Of a DNA stretch of 64,000 nucleotides, positions 10,093-17,230 are shown one piece after another. The position numbers were made by a program, and so were the translations under genes. A model generated the notes under the pieces. The model was not told the DNA's origin. It ran no database searches and saw only the letters and a list, made by a program, of their open reading frames with translations. The stretch comes from Phenylobacterium sp. J367. Lineage in GTDB: Bacteria; Pseudomonadota; Alphaproteobacteria; Caulobacterales; Caulobacteraceae. Where the stretch lies: NCBI RefSeq assembly GCF_024699985.1, contig NZ_JAJONA010000001.1:4594501-4658500 (forward strand), read 5' to 3'. Position 1 is the stretch's first letter. The number at the start of each line of letters is the position of its first letter.

Positions 10093-10556
10093 TGGCCGCC
10101 CCCGAGGCGGGCGGCGCGCTGCTGGGCGCGGAGCTGGGCCAGGCCGTCGCGGGCCAGCTCGCGCTGGGCGGCGCGGTGAGCCTGGAAGGCCTCGCGCTGC
10201 CAGATCTGGAAGCGGTCGCCCATGCCGACCACGACGACCCAGTCGGTCAGGCCGAACATCTCGCAGAGCGTCTCGGGCAGGGTGATGCGGCCGGCGGTGT
10301 CGAAGGACAGGCGCGCCATGCCGCCGAGCACGGAGGTCTCCAGCGCCGAGCGCAGCGGGTCGCCGAACTCCAGCTCCTCGATGACGCCGTTGTAGCGGTC
10401 GAACAGGGCCTTGCCGCCGCCCTCGATGCAGTCGGCCTCGATGGAGGGGAAGCAGAACACGCCGTCGAACGGCCCGGCGGCGAGCGCGCGGAAGTCCTGC
10501 GGCACGACGATGCGCCGCTTGGCGTCCAACTGTTTCTCGAAGGTCGAGAGAAACAC
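10089..10556 (-). CDS. mraZ: MraZ, division-cluster transcriptional regulator
   Basis: First gene of the division cluster; MraZ carries two SpoVT/AbrB-like half-repeats and in characterised bacteria represses its own operon through direct repeats in its promoter. FLSTFEKQLDAKRRIVVP and the second-half ARLSFDTAGRITLP are the paired AbrB-type cores. The start codon is GTG at 10556: no in-frame ATG precedes the conserved FLSTFEKQLDAKRR N-terminus. Length 155 residues is usual. The stop overlaps the rsmH ATG by 4 bp. Candidate MraZ boxes lie about 110-135 bp upstream. Confidence 0.95.
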   Translation of the reverse strand: MFLSTFEKQLDAKRRIVVPQDFRALAAGPFDGVFCFPSIEADCIEGGGKALFDRYNGVIEELEFGDPLRSALETSVLGGMARLSFDTAGRITLPETLCEMFGLTDWVVVVGMGDRFQIWQREAFQAHRAAQRELARDGLAQLRAQQRAARLGGGQ

Positions 10557-10613
10557 GCCTGAAAAACCCCTGCCCTGCGACCGCCGCCCGGCCGCCCCGT
10601 CACCGCTCCCCGG

Positions 10614-10648
10614 TGTCGCCCGGCGCCCCGAAACGGGGTCGGGCGACA
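10614..10648. repeat. Two-tier inverted repeat in the mraZ leader
   Basis: Arms TGTCGCCC (10614-10621) and GGGCGACA (10641-10648) enclose a second 5-bp stem CCCCG/CGGGG around an AAA loop (10626-10638). It lies between the candidate MraZ boxes and the mraZ start, so it would fold in the 5' leader of the division-cluster mRNA. No T run follows, so it is not a classical terminator. Its role as an attenuator, RNA-stability element or protein site is unknown. Confidence 0.6.
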
Positions 10649-10666
10649 GGGTGAGCGGATGATGAT

Positions 10667-10690
10667 TGGGTTAACACGGGATCAACTGGG
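10667..10690 (+). promoter_or_regulatory. Candidate MraZ boxes with CtrA-like and GANTC sites nearby
   Basis: Three GGG-containing units with exact 10-bp spacing start at 10667, 10677 and 10687 (TGGGTTAACA, CGGGATCAAC, TGGGATACAA). MraZ is known to bind TGGG-type direct repeats of 10-bp period before mraZ. Overlapping them is TTAA-N7-TCAAC (10671-10686), one mismatch from the CtrA consensus TTAA-N7-TTAAC. Two GANTC sites (CcrM methylation motif) lie at 10698-10702 and 10708-10712. The rest of 10557-10837 holds the leader hairpin and a lone DnaA-box-like TTATCCACC (10764-10772), with no gene. Confidence 0.55.
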
Positions 10691-10837
10691 ATACAATGAC
10701 TCCAGAAGACTCAATCACGCAAAAACAATGCCCTCGGCAGGCAGTAGAATGGGGCGATAAGACTTATCCACCGAACATACAGAGAACGCTTTAACACCTG
10801 GGGCGAAACGGCGCCGTTGGGGGGCTTGAGGATGAAC

Positions 10838-11223
10838 GGATCAGACGGCCTGTAAGCCGGGTTCTGTGCCGCCTCCCGAAGGAGACGCGGCGGCCATTCC
10901 TCTGGACCGACCCTCGCGGGCCGGTTCTCGCGACCTACCCGGACCTGCTCGGACCAACGACGGTCCTGCCCGGATTGCTCCCGGCGCGCGGTCCCTATTC
11001 GGTCTTGCTCCTGGCGGGGCTTGCCATGCGGCGACTGTTACCAGCCTCCCGGTGGGCTCTTACCCCACCCTTTCACCCTTCCCGTCCCCGAGGGGGCGGA
11101 GGTTTGCTTTCTGTGGCGCTATCCCTGGGGTCGCCCCCGGCGGGCGTTACCCGCCGCCATGTCGTCGTGGAGCCCGGACTTTCCTCGACCCCGAAGGGCC
11201 GCGACCGCCCGGCCGTCTGATCC
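10838..11223 (-). ncRNA. rnpB: RNase P RNA, bacterial A type
   Basis: Catalytic RNA that matures tRNA 5' ends. Read on the minus strand, the two ends form a perfect 13-bp P1 helix (GGATCAGACGGCC at 11223-11211 with GGCCGTCTGATCC at 10850-10838). Universal core segments follow in order: GAGGAAAGTCCGGGCTCC (P4 5' strand), GGTAAGAGCCCACCGG, GGTAACAGTCGCC, AGAGGAATGGCCG and CAGAACCCGGCTTACAG (P4 3' strand). Length about 386 nt. The short open frames inside are not genes. Confidence 0.96.
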
Positions 11224-11229
11224 GCGCGG

Positions 11230-11258
11230 AAAGTGGTCGTTTGGCCCCGCGGGGTCAA
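11230..11258 (-). promoter_or_regulatory. Likely rnpB promoter
   Basis: On the minus strand a TTGACC -35 element (11258-11253) is followed after 17 bp by CACTTT (11235-11230). The first base of the P1 helix at 11223 then lies 7 nt beyond, the spacing expected for a sigma-70-type start site. The -35 is good and the -10 weak, so the call rests on the geometry. Confidence 0.5.
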
Positions 11259-11265
11259 GCCGGTG

Positions 11266-11871
11266 TCATTCCGGCCCATTTTCCATCAGCCGCGCGACCG
11301 GATGGTCGCCGAGCGCGGCGATGACGCCCAGCCGGTCGGCCTCGGCCTTGTTCTGGGAGAGCTTGGAGATCCCTTCCAGCCGCTCCACGGTCAGCCGGGC
11401 GCCGACGATCCCGCGGACCATCTTCTCGAACACGCCGGGGCTCATCTTGGCCCGGGTCCAGGGCCGCTTGGGCAGCAGGCGGGCCTCCTCCTGGGCCGAC
11501 AGGGCGTCGACCTGGGCGATCAGGCCCGCCTCGTCGAGGATCGCCACCGGCCCCTCGGCCTCCACGGAGACGTAGTTCCAGGTCGGCACCTGGTCGGGGC
11601 TCTCGTACCAGTCGGGGCTGACGTAGGCCTCGGGGCCGAGGCTGACGGCGACGGCCCGGAAGCCCGTGGCGAGGAACGGGCTCAGCGCATTGCCGCGCGA
11701 CAGGTGAAAGTCGACGGCGAGGCCGCCGTCGAGCCGCCGGACCACCGCAGGCGCGTGGGCCACGCGCGGCCGGCCGTCCGGGGCGGCGCAGATGGTCACG
11801 AACGGCTGCGCGCCAAGCTGGGCGACCAGCCGCCCGGCGTCCTCCACATGGAAGAGCCTGGCCGGATGCAT
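11266..11871 (-). CDS. PaiB-like FMN-binding split-barrel protein
   Basis: Resembles the PaiB family, 'FMN-binding negative transcriptional regulator': a split-barrel flavin-binding fold of about 200 residues. Supporting segments are the N-terminal FHVEDAGRLVAQL and PFVTICAAPDGRPRVAHAP, the central VDFHLSRGNAL and PTWNYVSVEAEGP, and the C-terminal GIVGARLTVERLEGISKLSQN, which ends in the KxSQN pattern typical of this family. Length is 201 residues. The ATG at 11871 is within TGATG shared with the corrected ampD stop. Its real ligand and whether it regulates transcription cannot be read from sequence. Confidence 0.75.
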   Translation of the reverse strand: MHPARLFHVEDAGRLVAQLGAQPFVTICAAPDGRPRVAHAPAVVRRLDGGLAVDFHLSRGNALSPFLATGFRAVAVSLGPEAYVSPDWYESPDQVPTWNYVSVEAEGPVAILDEAGLIAQVDALSAQEEARLLPKRPWTRAKMSPGVFEKMVRGIVGARLTVERLEGISKLSQNKAEADRLGVIAALGDHPVARLMENGPE

Positions 11872-12591
11872 CAGGCGCCGAGCCGGAGGAGCGCGATCAG
11901 CCGCGCGCGGGTCTCGCCGTCGGCGATGCCGTCGACCGTCTCCGGCCGCCAGTGGCGCTGGAAGGCGCGCACGACCGTCGCCGTCTGGGCGTCGTACTGG
12001 CCGGACGGCGGGCAGGCATAGCCGAGCCGGGTGAGGCCGGCCTGGAAGGCGAAGACCCCGGCGCCCGTTTCCCCCCTCCCCGATCGGCGCGCCGGGCGCC
12101 GCGGGCGCCTCGGCCCACAGGCCGTGGCCGGCTTCGGCGAGGCGCTTCCAGGGGAACAGCTCGCCGGGATCGTCCTTGCGGTCGGGCGCCACGTCGGAAT
12201 GGCCGACGATGCGGCCGTCGTCGATGGTCCAGCGCGTGCGGATGTCGGCCACGAGCGCGATCACCGAGGCGATCTGCGCCTCCGGGAACGGCCGGTAGCC
12301 CCACTCGTGGCCGGGGTTGACGATCTCGATGCCGATGGAGGTCCCGTTCAGCGCCCGCTGGCCCTTCCAGAAGGAGACGCCGGCATGCCAGGCGCGGCGT
12401 TCCTCGGGCACCAGCCGGAAGACCCGGCCGTCCTCCTCGACGACGTAGTGCGAGGAGACCTTGGACTCCGGGTTGCGCAGCCAGTCGATCGCCTCCTGAC
12501 CGGTCGGCATGCCGGTGTAGTGCAGGATCAGCGTGTCCGGCGGCGCGGTCCGGGCGTCCCAGTTCGGCGACGGGGCTTCGATGACGTTCAT
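11871..12591 (-). CDS. ampD: AmpD-like N-acetylmuramoyl-L-alanine amidase (frameshift)
   Basis: Amidase_2-type zinc amidase for muropeptide recycling, cleaving MurNAc-L-Ala bonds. LILHYTGMPTGQEAIDWL, SSHYVVEEDGRVFRLV, RAWHAGVSFWKG, GIEIVNPGHEWGY and the zinc-ligand segment GHSDVAPDRKDDPG are characteristic. An extra base in the C6 run at 12071-12076 breaks the frame after the linker; corrected, the protein has 239 residues with a C-terminal peptidoglycan-binding domain (FAFQAGLTRLGYACP). No signal peptide, so a cytoplasmic recycling enzyme is likely. It overlaps the upstream exporter start by 4 bp. Confidence 0.9.
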
Positions 12592-13481
12592 TGGGCGCGG
12601 TTCCGTATGGCGAGCAGCATGGGCCAGACCTGGTTGCCGCGCAGCGCGATGATCAGGACGCCCACCAGGGCGACGGCGCTGCCGATGGCCATCCGCGGCC
12701 CGAACGGGTCGTTCATGACCGCCACCCCGAGCGCGATGGTGGCGAGCGGGGTCATCAGCGTCAACGCCGAGACGAGGTTGGCCTCGTGCCGCTGGACGAG
12801 GACGTAGAACAGGGAGTGGGCGAACAGCGAGACGATCAGCGCCGAGAACAGGAGCGCGCCCAGGAACGGCCAGCCGGCGGCGATGACCTTCTCGACCTGC
12901 CCGGGCTCGAAGACCGCCGAGAGCAGGGTCAGCGGCAGGAGCGAGGTGAAGCCGACCCAGGCCTGGTACTGCAGGGGCTTCACGCCCTCGAGCTGTTTCA
13001 TCAGCACCGAGCCCAGCGACCCGCCGAAGGCGGCGGCGGCGACCAGCAGCAGGCCGGTGGAGATCGCGAAGCCGTGCGGATCCCACATCACCGTCATGGC
13101 GCCGGCGAAGGTCAGCGCGATGCCCAGACCGCGGCGCCAGCGGATGCGCTCGCCCAGCAGGAGCACGGAGAGCAGGATGCTCATGGGGATGCCGAGCTGC
13201 AGCACCACCGCCGCCGACGACGGCGTGGCGGTCTTCAGGCCGACGAACAGCAGGGCGAAGTTCGCGCCGCCCATCAGGAGGCCCACGACCACGATCCGCC
13301 AGAGCGGCCTGGGAGCCGGGAACAGCCAGGGGAAGACGCAGAGCAGCACGACGGCGAACCTGAGGCCGGCATAGGCCAGCGGCGGCACGTTCAGCCCGCT
13401 GACCACATATTTCGACAGCACGTTGTTGGCGGCCCAGATCAGGCACACCATCACCATCAGGCCGAGATCGCGGGGAGACAT
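12588..13481 (-). CDS. EamA/DMT-family transporter
   Basis: Ten-helix drug/metabolite transporter of 297 residues with two EamA repeats: the first begins at LGLMVMVCLIWAANNVLSKY and the second near TGLLLVAAAAFGGSLGSVLM. The LGERIRWRRGLGIALTFAG segment is typical of the family. Substrate unknown. Its stop overlaps the ampD ATG (ATGA), so it is translationally linked to muropeptide recycling; export of a cell-wall-derived compound is possible but only an inference. Confidence 0.9.
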   Translation of the reverse strand: MSPRDLGLMVMVCLIWAANNVLSKYVVSGLNVPPLAYAGLRFAVVLLCVFPWLFPAPRPLWRIVVVGLLMGGANFALLFVGLKTATPSSAAVVLQLGIPMSILLSVLLLGERIRWRRGLGIALTFAGAMTVMWDPHGFAISTGLLLVAAAAFGGSLGSVLMKQLEGVKPLQYQAWVGFTSLLPLTLLSAVFEPGQVEKVIAAGWPFLGALLFSALIVSLFAHSLFYVLVQRHEANLVSALTLMTPLATIALGVAVMNDPFGPRMAIGSAVALVGVLIIALRGNQVWPMLLAIRNRAQ

Positions 13482-13563
13482 CGCCTCTCCGGTTAGGGTG
13501 CTGCGGGCCGACGGGCAACCTCGGCCGCGTGCAGGGCCGGTGGAGCCTCGATGCAGCCCATCG

Positions 13564-14193
13564 TCACGCCTTGCGGCGGACGAAGCGCAGGGCGGTGAGC
13601 GTGTCGGAGAAGCCGACGACCTTGTTGTCCACCAGGCCGGCGGCCTTGGCGGCGGCCATGACCTCGACGTCCTTGACAGTGGCGGCCTTGCCCTTGCGCG
13701 AGAGGACCCAGAGGGCGCCCATGTCCGAAAGCGTCGGGACGAGGTCGCCGATGCGGGCGAGCGCCTCGGCGCTGTCGGCGGCGTAGAAGAGGAGGTCGAG
13801 CCCGGCGAGCTCGGTCACCGGCTGGGCGCCGGCCTCGGCCAGCTCGCGGGTGAGGTCGATGTCCGCCACGCCGATCACGGCGGCGCGCATGCCGGGCTTC
13901 GCCCCGATCTTCGCCATCCGGGTCCTTGGATTGAGGATGGAGTCGGCCCAGGCGGCGGCCCGCTTCTCGCCCAGCGCGAAGCGTGAGCCGTCGGCCAGCA
14001 CGAGGTCGTCGCCCTCGGCGCGGACGCCCTGCAGCGCCTCGCCCTCGAAGACACGGCGTTGCGCGCCCCGGAAAACGAGACGGGGCGGCTCCAGCTGGAG
14101 CCGCCCCTCATCTTCGCCGTCGGCGAAGGTCGCCTTGACCTGCGCCTCCTGCCCATGGCCCCTAAGCCGCCTGGCCGAGGCTGAGGAACTCAT
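13564..14193 (-). CDS. DUF3052-like protein, start uncertain
   Basis: The C-terminal 120 residues begin at MAKIGAKPGMRAAVIGV and resemble DUF3052 proteins (ADSAEALARIGDLVP, LWVLSRKGKAATVKDVEVMAAA, DNKVVGFSDTLTALRFVRRK). Function unknown. The N-terminal part reads as normal protein (VKATFADGEDEGRLQLEPP). The ATG at 14193 would overlap the upstream dehydrogenase by 32 bp. A likelier start is the ATG at 14155-14153, which becomes in-frame (MGQEAQVK) if one G was lost from the following run. A perfect 26-bp palindrome lies within the 5' part of the gene. Confidence 0.7.
   Translation of the reverse strand: MSSSASARRLRGHGQEAQVKATFADGEDEGRLQLEPPRLVFRGAQRRVFEGEALQGVRAEGDDLVLADGSRFALGEKRAAAWADSILNPRTRMAKIGAKPGMRAAVIGVADIDLTRELAEAGAQPVTELAGLDLLFYAADSAEALARIGDLVPTLSDMGALWVLSRKGKAATVKDVEVMAAAKAAGLVDNKVVGFSDTLTALRFVRRKA
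14082..14107. repeat. Perfect 26-bp palindrome inside the DUF3052 gene
   Basis: GGGGCGGCTCCAG (14082-14094) is immediately followed by its exact reverse complement (14095-14107), so a 13-bp stem with no spacer could form. On the coding strand it is followed by GTCTCGTTTTCC. It encodes GRLQLEPP in the frame used. It may be a fortuitous codon pattern, a protein-binding palindrome, or a remnant of a transcription terminator. Confidence 0.7.
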
Positions 14194-15304
14194 AGCGGCC
14201 GAGGTGGTGATCGGTGTTTCCGAAGGCGCTCTCGATCAGGGTGGCGCGCTTGAAGTAGTGGCCGATGGCCATCTCGTCGGTCATGCCCATGCCGCCGTGC
14301 AGCTGGATGGCGTTCTGGCCGATGAACTTGGCGGCCTTGCCGATCTGCACCTTGGCGGCGGAGACCGCCTTGGAGCGCTCGGCGTCGTCGCTGAGCTTGA
14401 TGGTGGCCATGTAGGTCATCGAGATCGACTGCTCGAGCTGGATGAACATGTCGACCATCCGGTGCTGCAGCACCTGGAACGAGCTGATCGGGGCGCCGAA
14501 CTGCTTGCGCTGCTTGGTGTAGTCGAGCGTGCCCTCGTGGAGCTTGCGGAACACGCCGATGGCCTCGCCGCAGGTCGCCGCGATCGCCTCGTCGACGACC
14601 TTCTCGATGAGCGGCAGGCCGTTGTCGGCCGGGCCCAGCAGGGCGTCGGCGCCGACGCTGACGTTCTCGAAGGTGACTTCCGAAGCCCGGTTGCCGTCGA
14701 CGGTCGGGTAGTCGCGGGTGGACACGCCCTGGGCGTCCTTCGGCACGACGAACACCGAGATCCCCTGGGCGTCGCGCTGGCCGCCCGAGGTGCGGGCGGT
14801 GACGATCAGGTGGCTGGCGAAGGGCGCGCCGACGACGACCGCCTTCATGCCGTTGATCACCCAGCCGGCGCCGTCCTTCTTCGCCGTCGTGGTCAGGTCG
14901 GCGAGGTTGTAGCGGCCCTTGGGCTCGGCATAGGCGAAGGCGAAGGTGGCCGTGCCGGCGATGATCTCGCCGATCAGGTCGGCGGCGCCCGCGTGGCCGG
15001 AGTGCTTCAGGAAGCCGCCGCCGATCACCACGGTGGGCAGGTAGGGCTCGACGACCAGCGCCTTACCGAACTCCTCCATGACGATCATGTTCTCGATCGG
15101 GCCGCCGCCCAGGCCGCCGAGCTCCTCGGAGAACGGCGCGCCCAGGATGCCGAGCTCCTCGGCGAAGGCCTTCCAGACCTCCGGACGCCAGCCCGGCTCC
15201 TTCGAGATCGCCGCGCGGCGCTTGTCGAAGTCGTAGGTGTCGGCCAGGTAGCTCGCGACCGTGTCGCGCAGCATCGACTGTTCTTCGGTGAAGCTGAAAT
15301 CCAT
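14162..15304 (-). CDS. Acyl-CoA dehydrogenase, small-subunit (PimD-like) type
   Basis: FAD enzyme of 380 residues catalysing alpha,beta-dehydrogenation of an acyl-CoA. The N-terminal MDFSFTEEQSMLRDTV, GWRPEVWKAFAEELGILG, the central AYAEPKGRYNL and the C-terminal KQRKQFGAPISSFQVLQHR and QLHGGMGMTDEMAIGHYFKR are typical of the family. It resembles the small subunit of pimeloyl-CoA dehydrogenase pairs, and the larger partner follows upstream at 15777-16979. The acyl substrate is not deducible. The pair is split by the DUF559/repeat module. Frame intact. Confidence 0.93.
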   Translation of the reverse strand: MDFSFTEEQSMLRDTVASYLADTYDFDKRRAAISKEPGWRPEVWKAFAEELGILGAPFSEELGGLGGGPIENMIVMEEFGKALVVEPYLPTVVIGGGFLKHSGHAGAADLIGEIIAGTATFAFAYAEPKGRYNLADLTTTAKKDGAGWVINGMKAVVVGAPFASHLIVTARTSGGQRDAQGISVFVVPKDAQGVSTRDYPTVDGNRASEVTFENVSVGADALLGPADNGLPLIEKVVDEAIAATCGEAIGVFRKLHEGTLDYTKQRKQFGAPISSFQVLQHRMVDMFIQLEQSISMTYMATIKLSDDAERSKAVSAAKVQIGKAAKFIGQNAIQLHGGMGMTDEMAIGHYFKRATLIESAFGNTDHHLGRYEFLSLGQAA

Positions 15305-15313
15305 CGGAAGGAC

Positions 15314-15727
15314 CTACTCTCGTCGTCCCCCTCCCCCTTGCGGGGAGGGGTTAGGGGTGGGGGTGTCGGCGCTGAGCCGGGCGAAGATCATCTGCAGCAC
15401 GTCGTCCACCGGCTGGTCGTTGCGGAACCGCATAACGCGGTAGCCGCGGCCTGTCAGCCAGGTGTCGCGGGCGGCGTCGCGACTTGCGACCTCGGGCAGG
15501 TCATGGACGCCCCCGTCCAGTTCGACGATCAGTCGATGCTGGTGGCAGACGAAATCCACGACGTAGGGCCCGAAAGGCGCTTGCCGCCGGAAATGCAGGT
15601 CGGTCGTGCGGAGAGCTTTCCAGAGCTGTTTCTCGGAGTACGTGGGCTCGCGCCGCATCCGACGCGCAGCAGACGCTGCGCGGTCGAACTTGTGGATCGC
15701 TCCAGGCGTTCGCTCAGGCACCCCCAC
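15314..15727 (-). CDS. DUF559 (Vsr-like endonuclease fold) protein between inverted repeats
   Basis: Small predicted nuclease of 137 residues. The DUF559 core is present: TYSEKQLWKALR, FRRQAPFGPYVVDFVCHQHR, LIVELDGGVHDLPE and GYRVMRFRNDQPVDDVL, with the acidic residues expected of the restriction-endonuclease/Vsr fold (D in VVDFVC, E in VELDGG). The preferred GTG start at 15727 lies within the right-hand repeat, and the last residues (TPTPNPSPQGGGG) are encoded by the left-hand repeat, so gene and repeats form one unit. An internal ATG at 15658 is an alternative start but would cut conserved N-terminal residues. Its biological role is unknown; it interrupts a dehydrogenase pair. Confidence 0.85.
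   Translation of the reverse strand: MGVPERTPGAIHKFDRAASAARRMRREPTYSEKQLWKALRTTDLHFRRQAPFGPYVVDFVCHQHRLIVELDGGVHDLPEVASRDAARDTWLTGRGYRVMRFRNDQPVDDVLQMIFARLSADTPTPNPSPQGGGGRRE
15327..15365 (-). repeat. GC-rich hairpin repeat, left copy
   Basis: 39-bp element whose reverse complement matches the right copy at 15719-15757 at 36 of 39 positions. Each copy contains a hairpin in which CCCTCCCC and GGGGAGGG-type arms flank a GCAA loop. It encodes the last residues of the DUF559 protein (PTPNPSPQGGG), a peptide produced by REP-like repeats of this kind. Confidence 0.85.
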
Positions 15728-15757
15728 CCCCAGCCCCTCCCCGCAAGGGGGAGGGAG
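15719..15757 (+). repeat. GC-rich hairpin repeat, right copy (inverted)
   Basis: Partner of the element at 15327-15365 in opposite orientation, differing at three positions. It holds the same CCCTCCCC-GCAA-GGGGGAGGG hairpin and contains the likely GTG start of the DUF559 gene. Between its end and the downstream dehydrogenase stop at 15777 only about 20 bp remain. No convincing target-site duplication is visible outside the pair. Confidence 0.85.
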
Positions 15758-15776
15758 CTCTCCGTTGCGGCCGAAA

Positions 15777-16979
15777 TCAGAGCCCCAGCACCATCTTGGC
15801 GATGATGTTGCGCTGGATCTCGTTGGAGCCGCCGTAGATCGAGGTCTTGCGGCCGTTGAAGTACTCGCCGGCCAGGCCGCGGGCGTAGTCCGGGCCCGCC
15901 TGGAAGTTGTCGCCGAGGTCGCGCAGGAACGGCGCGCCGTAGTGGCCGACGGCCTCGAGGGCGAGCTCCTGCAGGCGCTGCTGGATCTCGGTGCCCTTGA
16001 TCTTGAGGATCGAGCTCTCCGGACCCGGGCCCTTGCCGCTGCTCTCGCCGGCGAGCGTGCGGAGCTCGGTGAACTCCAGCGCCGAGAGGTCGATCTCCAG
16101 CTCGGCCACCTTGCGGCGGAAGAAGGCGTCGCCCAGCAGCGAGCCGCCCGCGTCCGAGCGCTCGGTCTTGGCGATGGTCCTGAGCTTCTCGAGGTTGCGC
16201 TTGGAGCGCGCCACGCCGGCGATGCCGGAGCGTTCGTGGGCCAGCAGCGCCTTGGCGCAGGTCCAGCCCTGGTTCTCGTGGAAGATGCGGTTCTCGACCG
16301 GCACCTTCACATTGTCGAGGAAGACGTCGTTGACCTCGTGGCCGCCCTCCAGGGTGATGATCGGGCGCACGGTGATGCCGGGCGTCTTCATGTCGATCAG
16401 CAGGAAGGAGATGCCCGACTGCGGCTTGGCGTCCGGGTCGGTGCGGACCAGGAAGAAGCCCCAGTCGGCGTGCTGGCCGAGCGTCGTCCAGGTCTTCTGG
16501 CCGTTGACGATGTAATATTCCTTGCCGTCGTCGGCGGTGATCCGCTCGGCGCGGGTCTTCAGGCTGGCCAGGTCGGAGCCGGCGCCCGGCTCGGAGTAGC
16601 CCTGGCACCACCAGACGTCGCCGTTGTAAATGCCCGGCAGGAAGCGCTGCTTCTGCTCCTCGGTGCCGAAGGTGTAGACCACCGGGGCCAGCATGCTGAC
16701 GCCGAACGGCAGGACCGGCAGGGCGTCGGCGTTGGCGAGCTCCTCGGACCAGATGTACTTCTGGGTGGGCGTCCAGCCCGTGCCGCCGTGCTCCACCGGC
16801 CAGGACGGGGCGACCCAGCCCTTCTTCGCCAGGATCCGGTGCCACAGGAGGTACTCCTCCTTGGTCAGCGCCCGGTGCTCGTCCTGCGCGGCGCGCAGCT
16901 CGGCCGGATAGTTGTCGCGGATGAAGGCCCGGACCTCGTCGCGGAAGGCGTTCTCTTCAGGCGTGAAGTCGAGGTTCAT
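15777..16979 (-). CDS. Acyl-CoA dehydrogenase, large-subunit type
   Basis: FAD-dependent acyl-CoA dehydrogenase of 400 residues. N-terminal MNLDFTPEENAFRDEVRAFI, the flavin-site segment WCQGYSEPGAGSDLASL, NGQKTWTTLGQHADW and the C-terminal YFNGRKTSIYGGSNEIQRN are diagnostic. It resembles the large partner of pimeloyl-CoA dehydrogenase-type pairs, acting with the 14162-15304 product. The frame is intact. Two candidate operators lie in the 100 bp upstream of its ATG, suggesting fatty-acid or branched-acid catabolic regulation. Confidence 0.94.
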   Translation of the reverse strand: MNLDFTPEENAFRDEVRAFIRDNYPAELRAAQDEHRALTKEEYLLWHRILAKKGWVAPSWPVEHGGTGWTPTQKYIWSEELANADALPVLPFGVSMLAPVVYTFGTEEQKQRFLPGIYNGDVWWCQGYSEPGAGSDLASLKTRAERITADDGKEYYIVNGQKTWTTLGQHADWGFFLVRTDPDAKPQSGISFLLIDMKTPGITVRPIITLEGGHEVNDVFLDNVKVPVENRIFHENQGWTCAKALLAHERSGIAGVARSKRNLEKLRTIAKTERSDAGGSLLGDAFFRRKVAELEIDLSALEFTELRTLAGESSGKGPGPESSILKIKGTEIQQRLQELALEAVGHYGAPFLRDLGDNFQAGPDYARGLAGEYFNGRKTSIYGGSNEIQRNIIAKMVLGL

Positions 16980-17005
16980 GGGCGTCTCCCGTCGCTTGTC
17001 TTTAC

Positions 17006-17078
17006 AGCGTATGGCGCTAGGCCGCGGACCATACGCTTGAGCCGCCGAAATGGGAAGATGACGCTTACGTCAACGTCA
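17006..17078. promoter_or_regulatory. Candidate operators upstream of the acyl-CoA dehydrogenase
   Basis: Two palindromic elements lie between divergently oriented genes. The first has perfect 9-bp arms AGCGTATGG (17006-17014) and CCATACGCT (17029-17037) with a 14-bp spacer. The second, GCTTACGTCAACGTCA (17063-17078), resembles the TTTACGT-containing operators of MerR-type regulators of acyl-CoA catabolism (LiuR-like). No regulator gene lies alongside, so the assignment is tentative. Confidence 0.4.
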
Positions 17079-17230
17079 TTTCTATCCTCGGAGGTCAGCG
17101 GAGCGGGGCGCCGCCGAGAGGGCGTCTCGTGCGTTTCAGGCAGTCAGACGGCGGCGGCGGTTCCCGGGCGGGACGCCGGCGTTCGCCCAGCTTGCGCTCG
17201 TCCCGGAACAGGCCCACACATCCGCGCCCC

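Noticed and set aside
10764..10772. DnaA box TTATCCACC as a replication origin signal
   Set aside because: A single near-match; no cluster of boxes, AT-rich unwinding region or dnaA/gidA neighbours.
10866..11324. Protein-coding frames across 10.86-11.32 kb
   Set aside because: They overlap the RNase P RNA, whose conserved core and P1 helix explain the sequence.
11266..13518. 750-residue frame joining an exporter, AmpD and the PaiB-like protein
   Set aside because: Out-of-frame transporter sequence plus AmpD carried past its stop by an extra base at 12071-12076; three separate genes fit better.
15327..15757. CRISPR array
   Set aside because: Only two repeat copies, in inverted orientation, with a gene between them; no spacers or cas genes.
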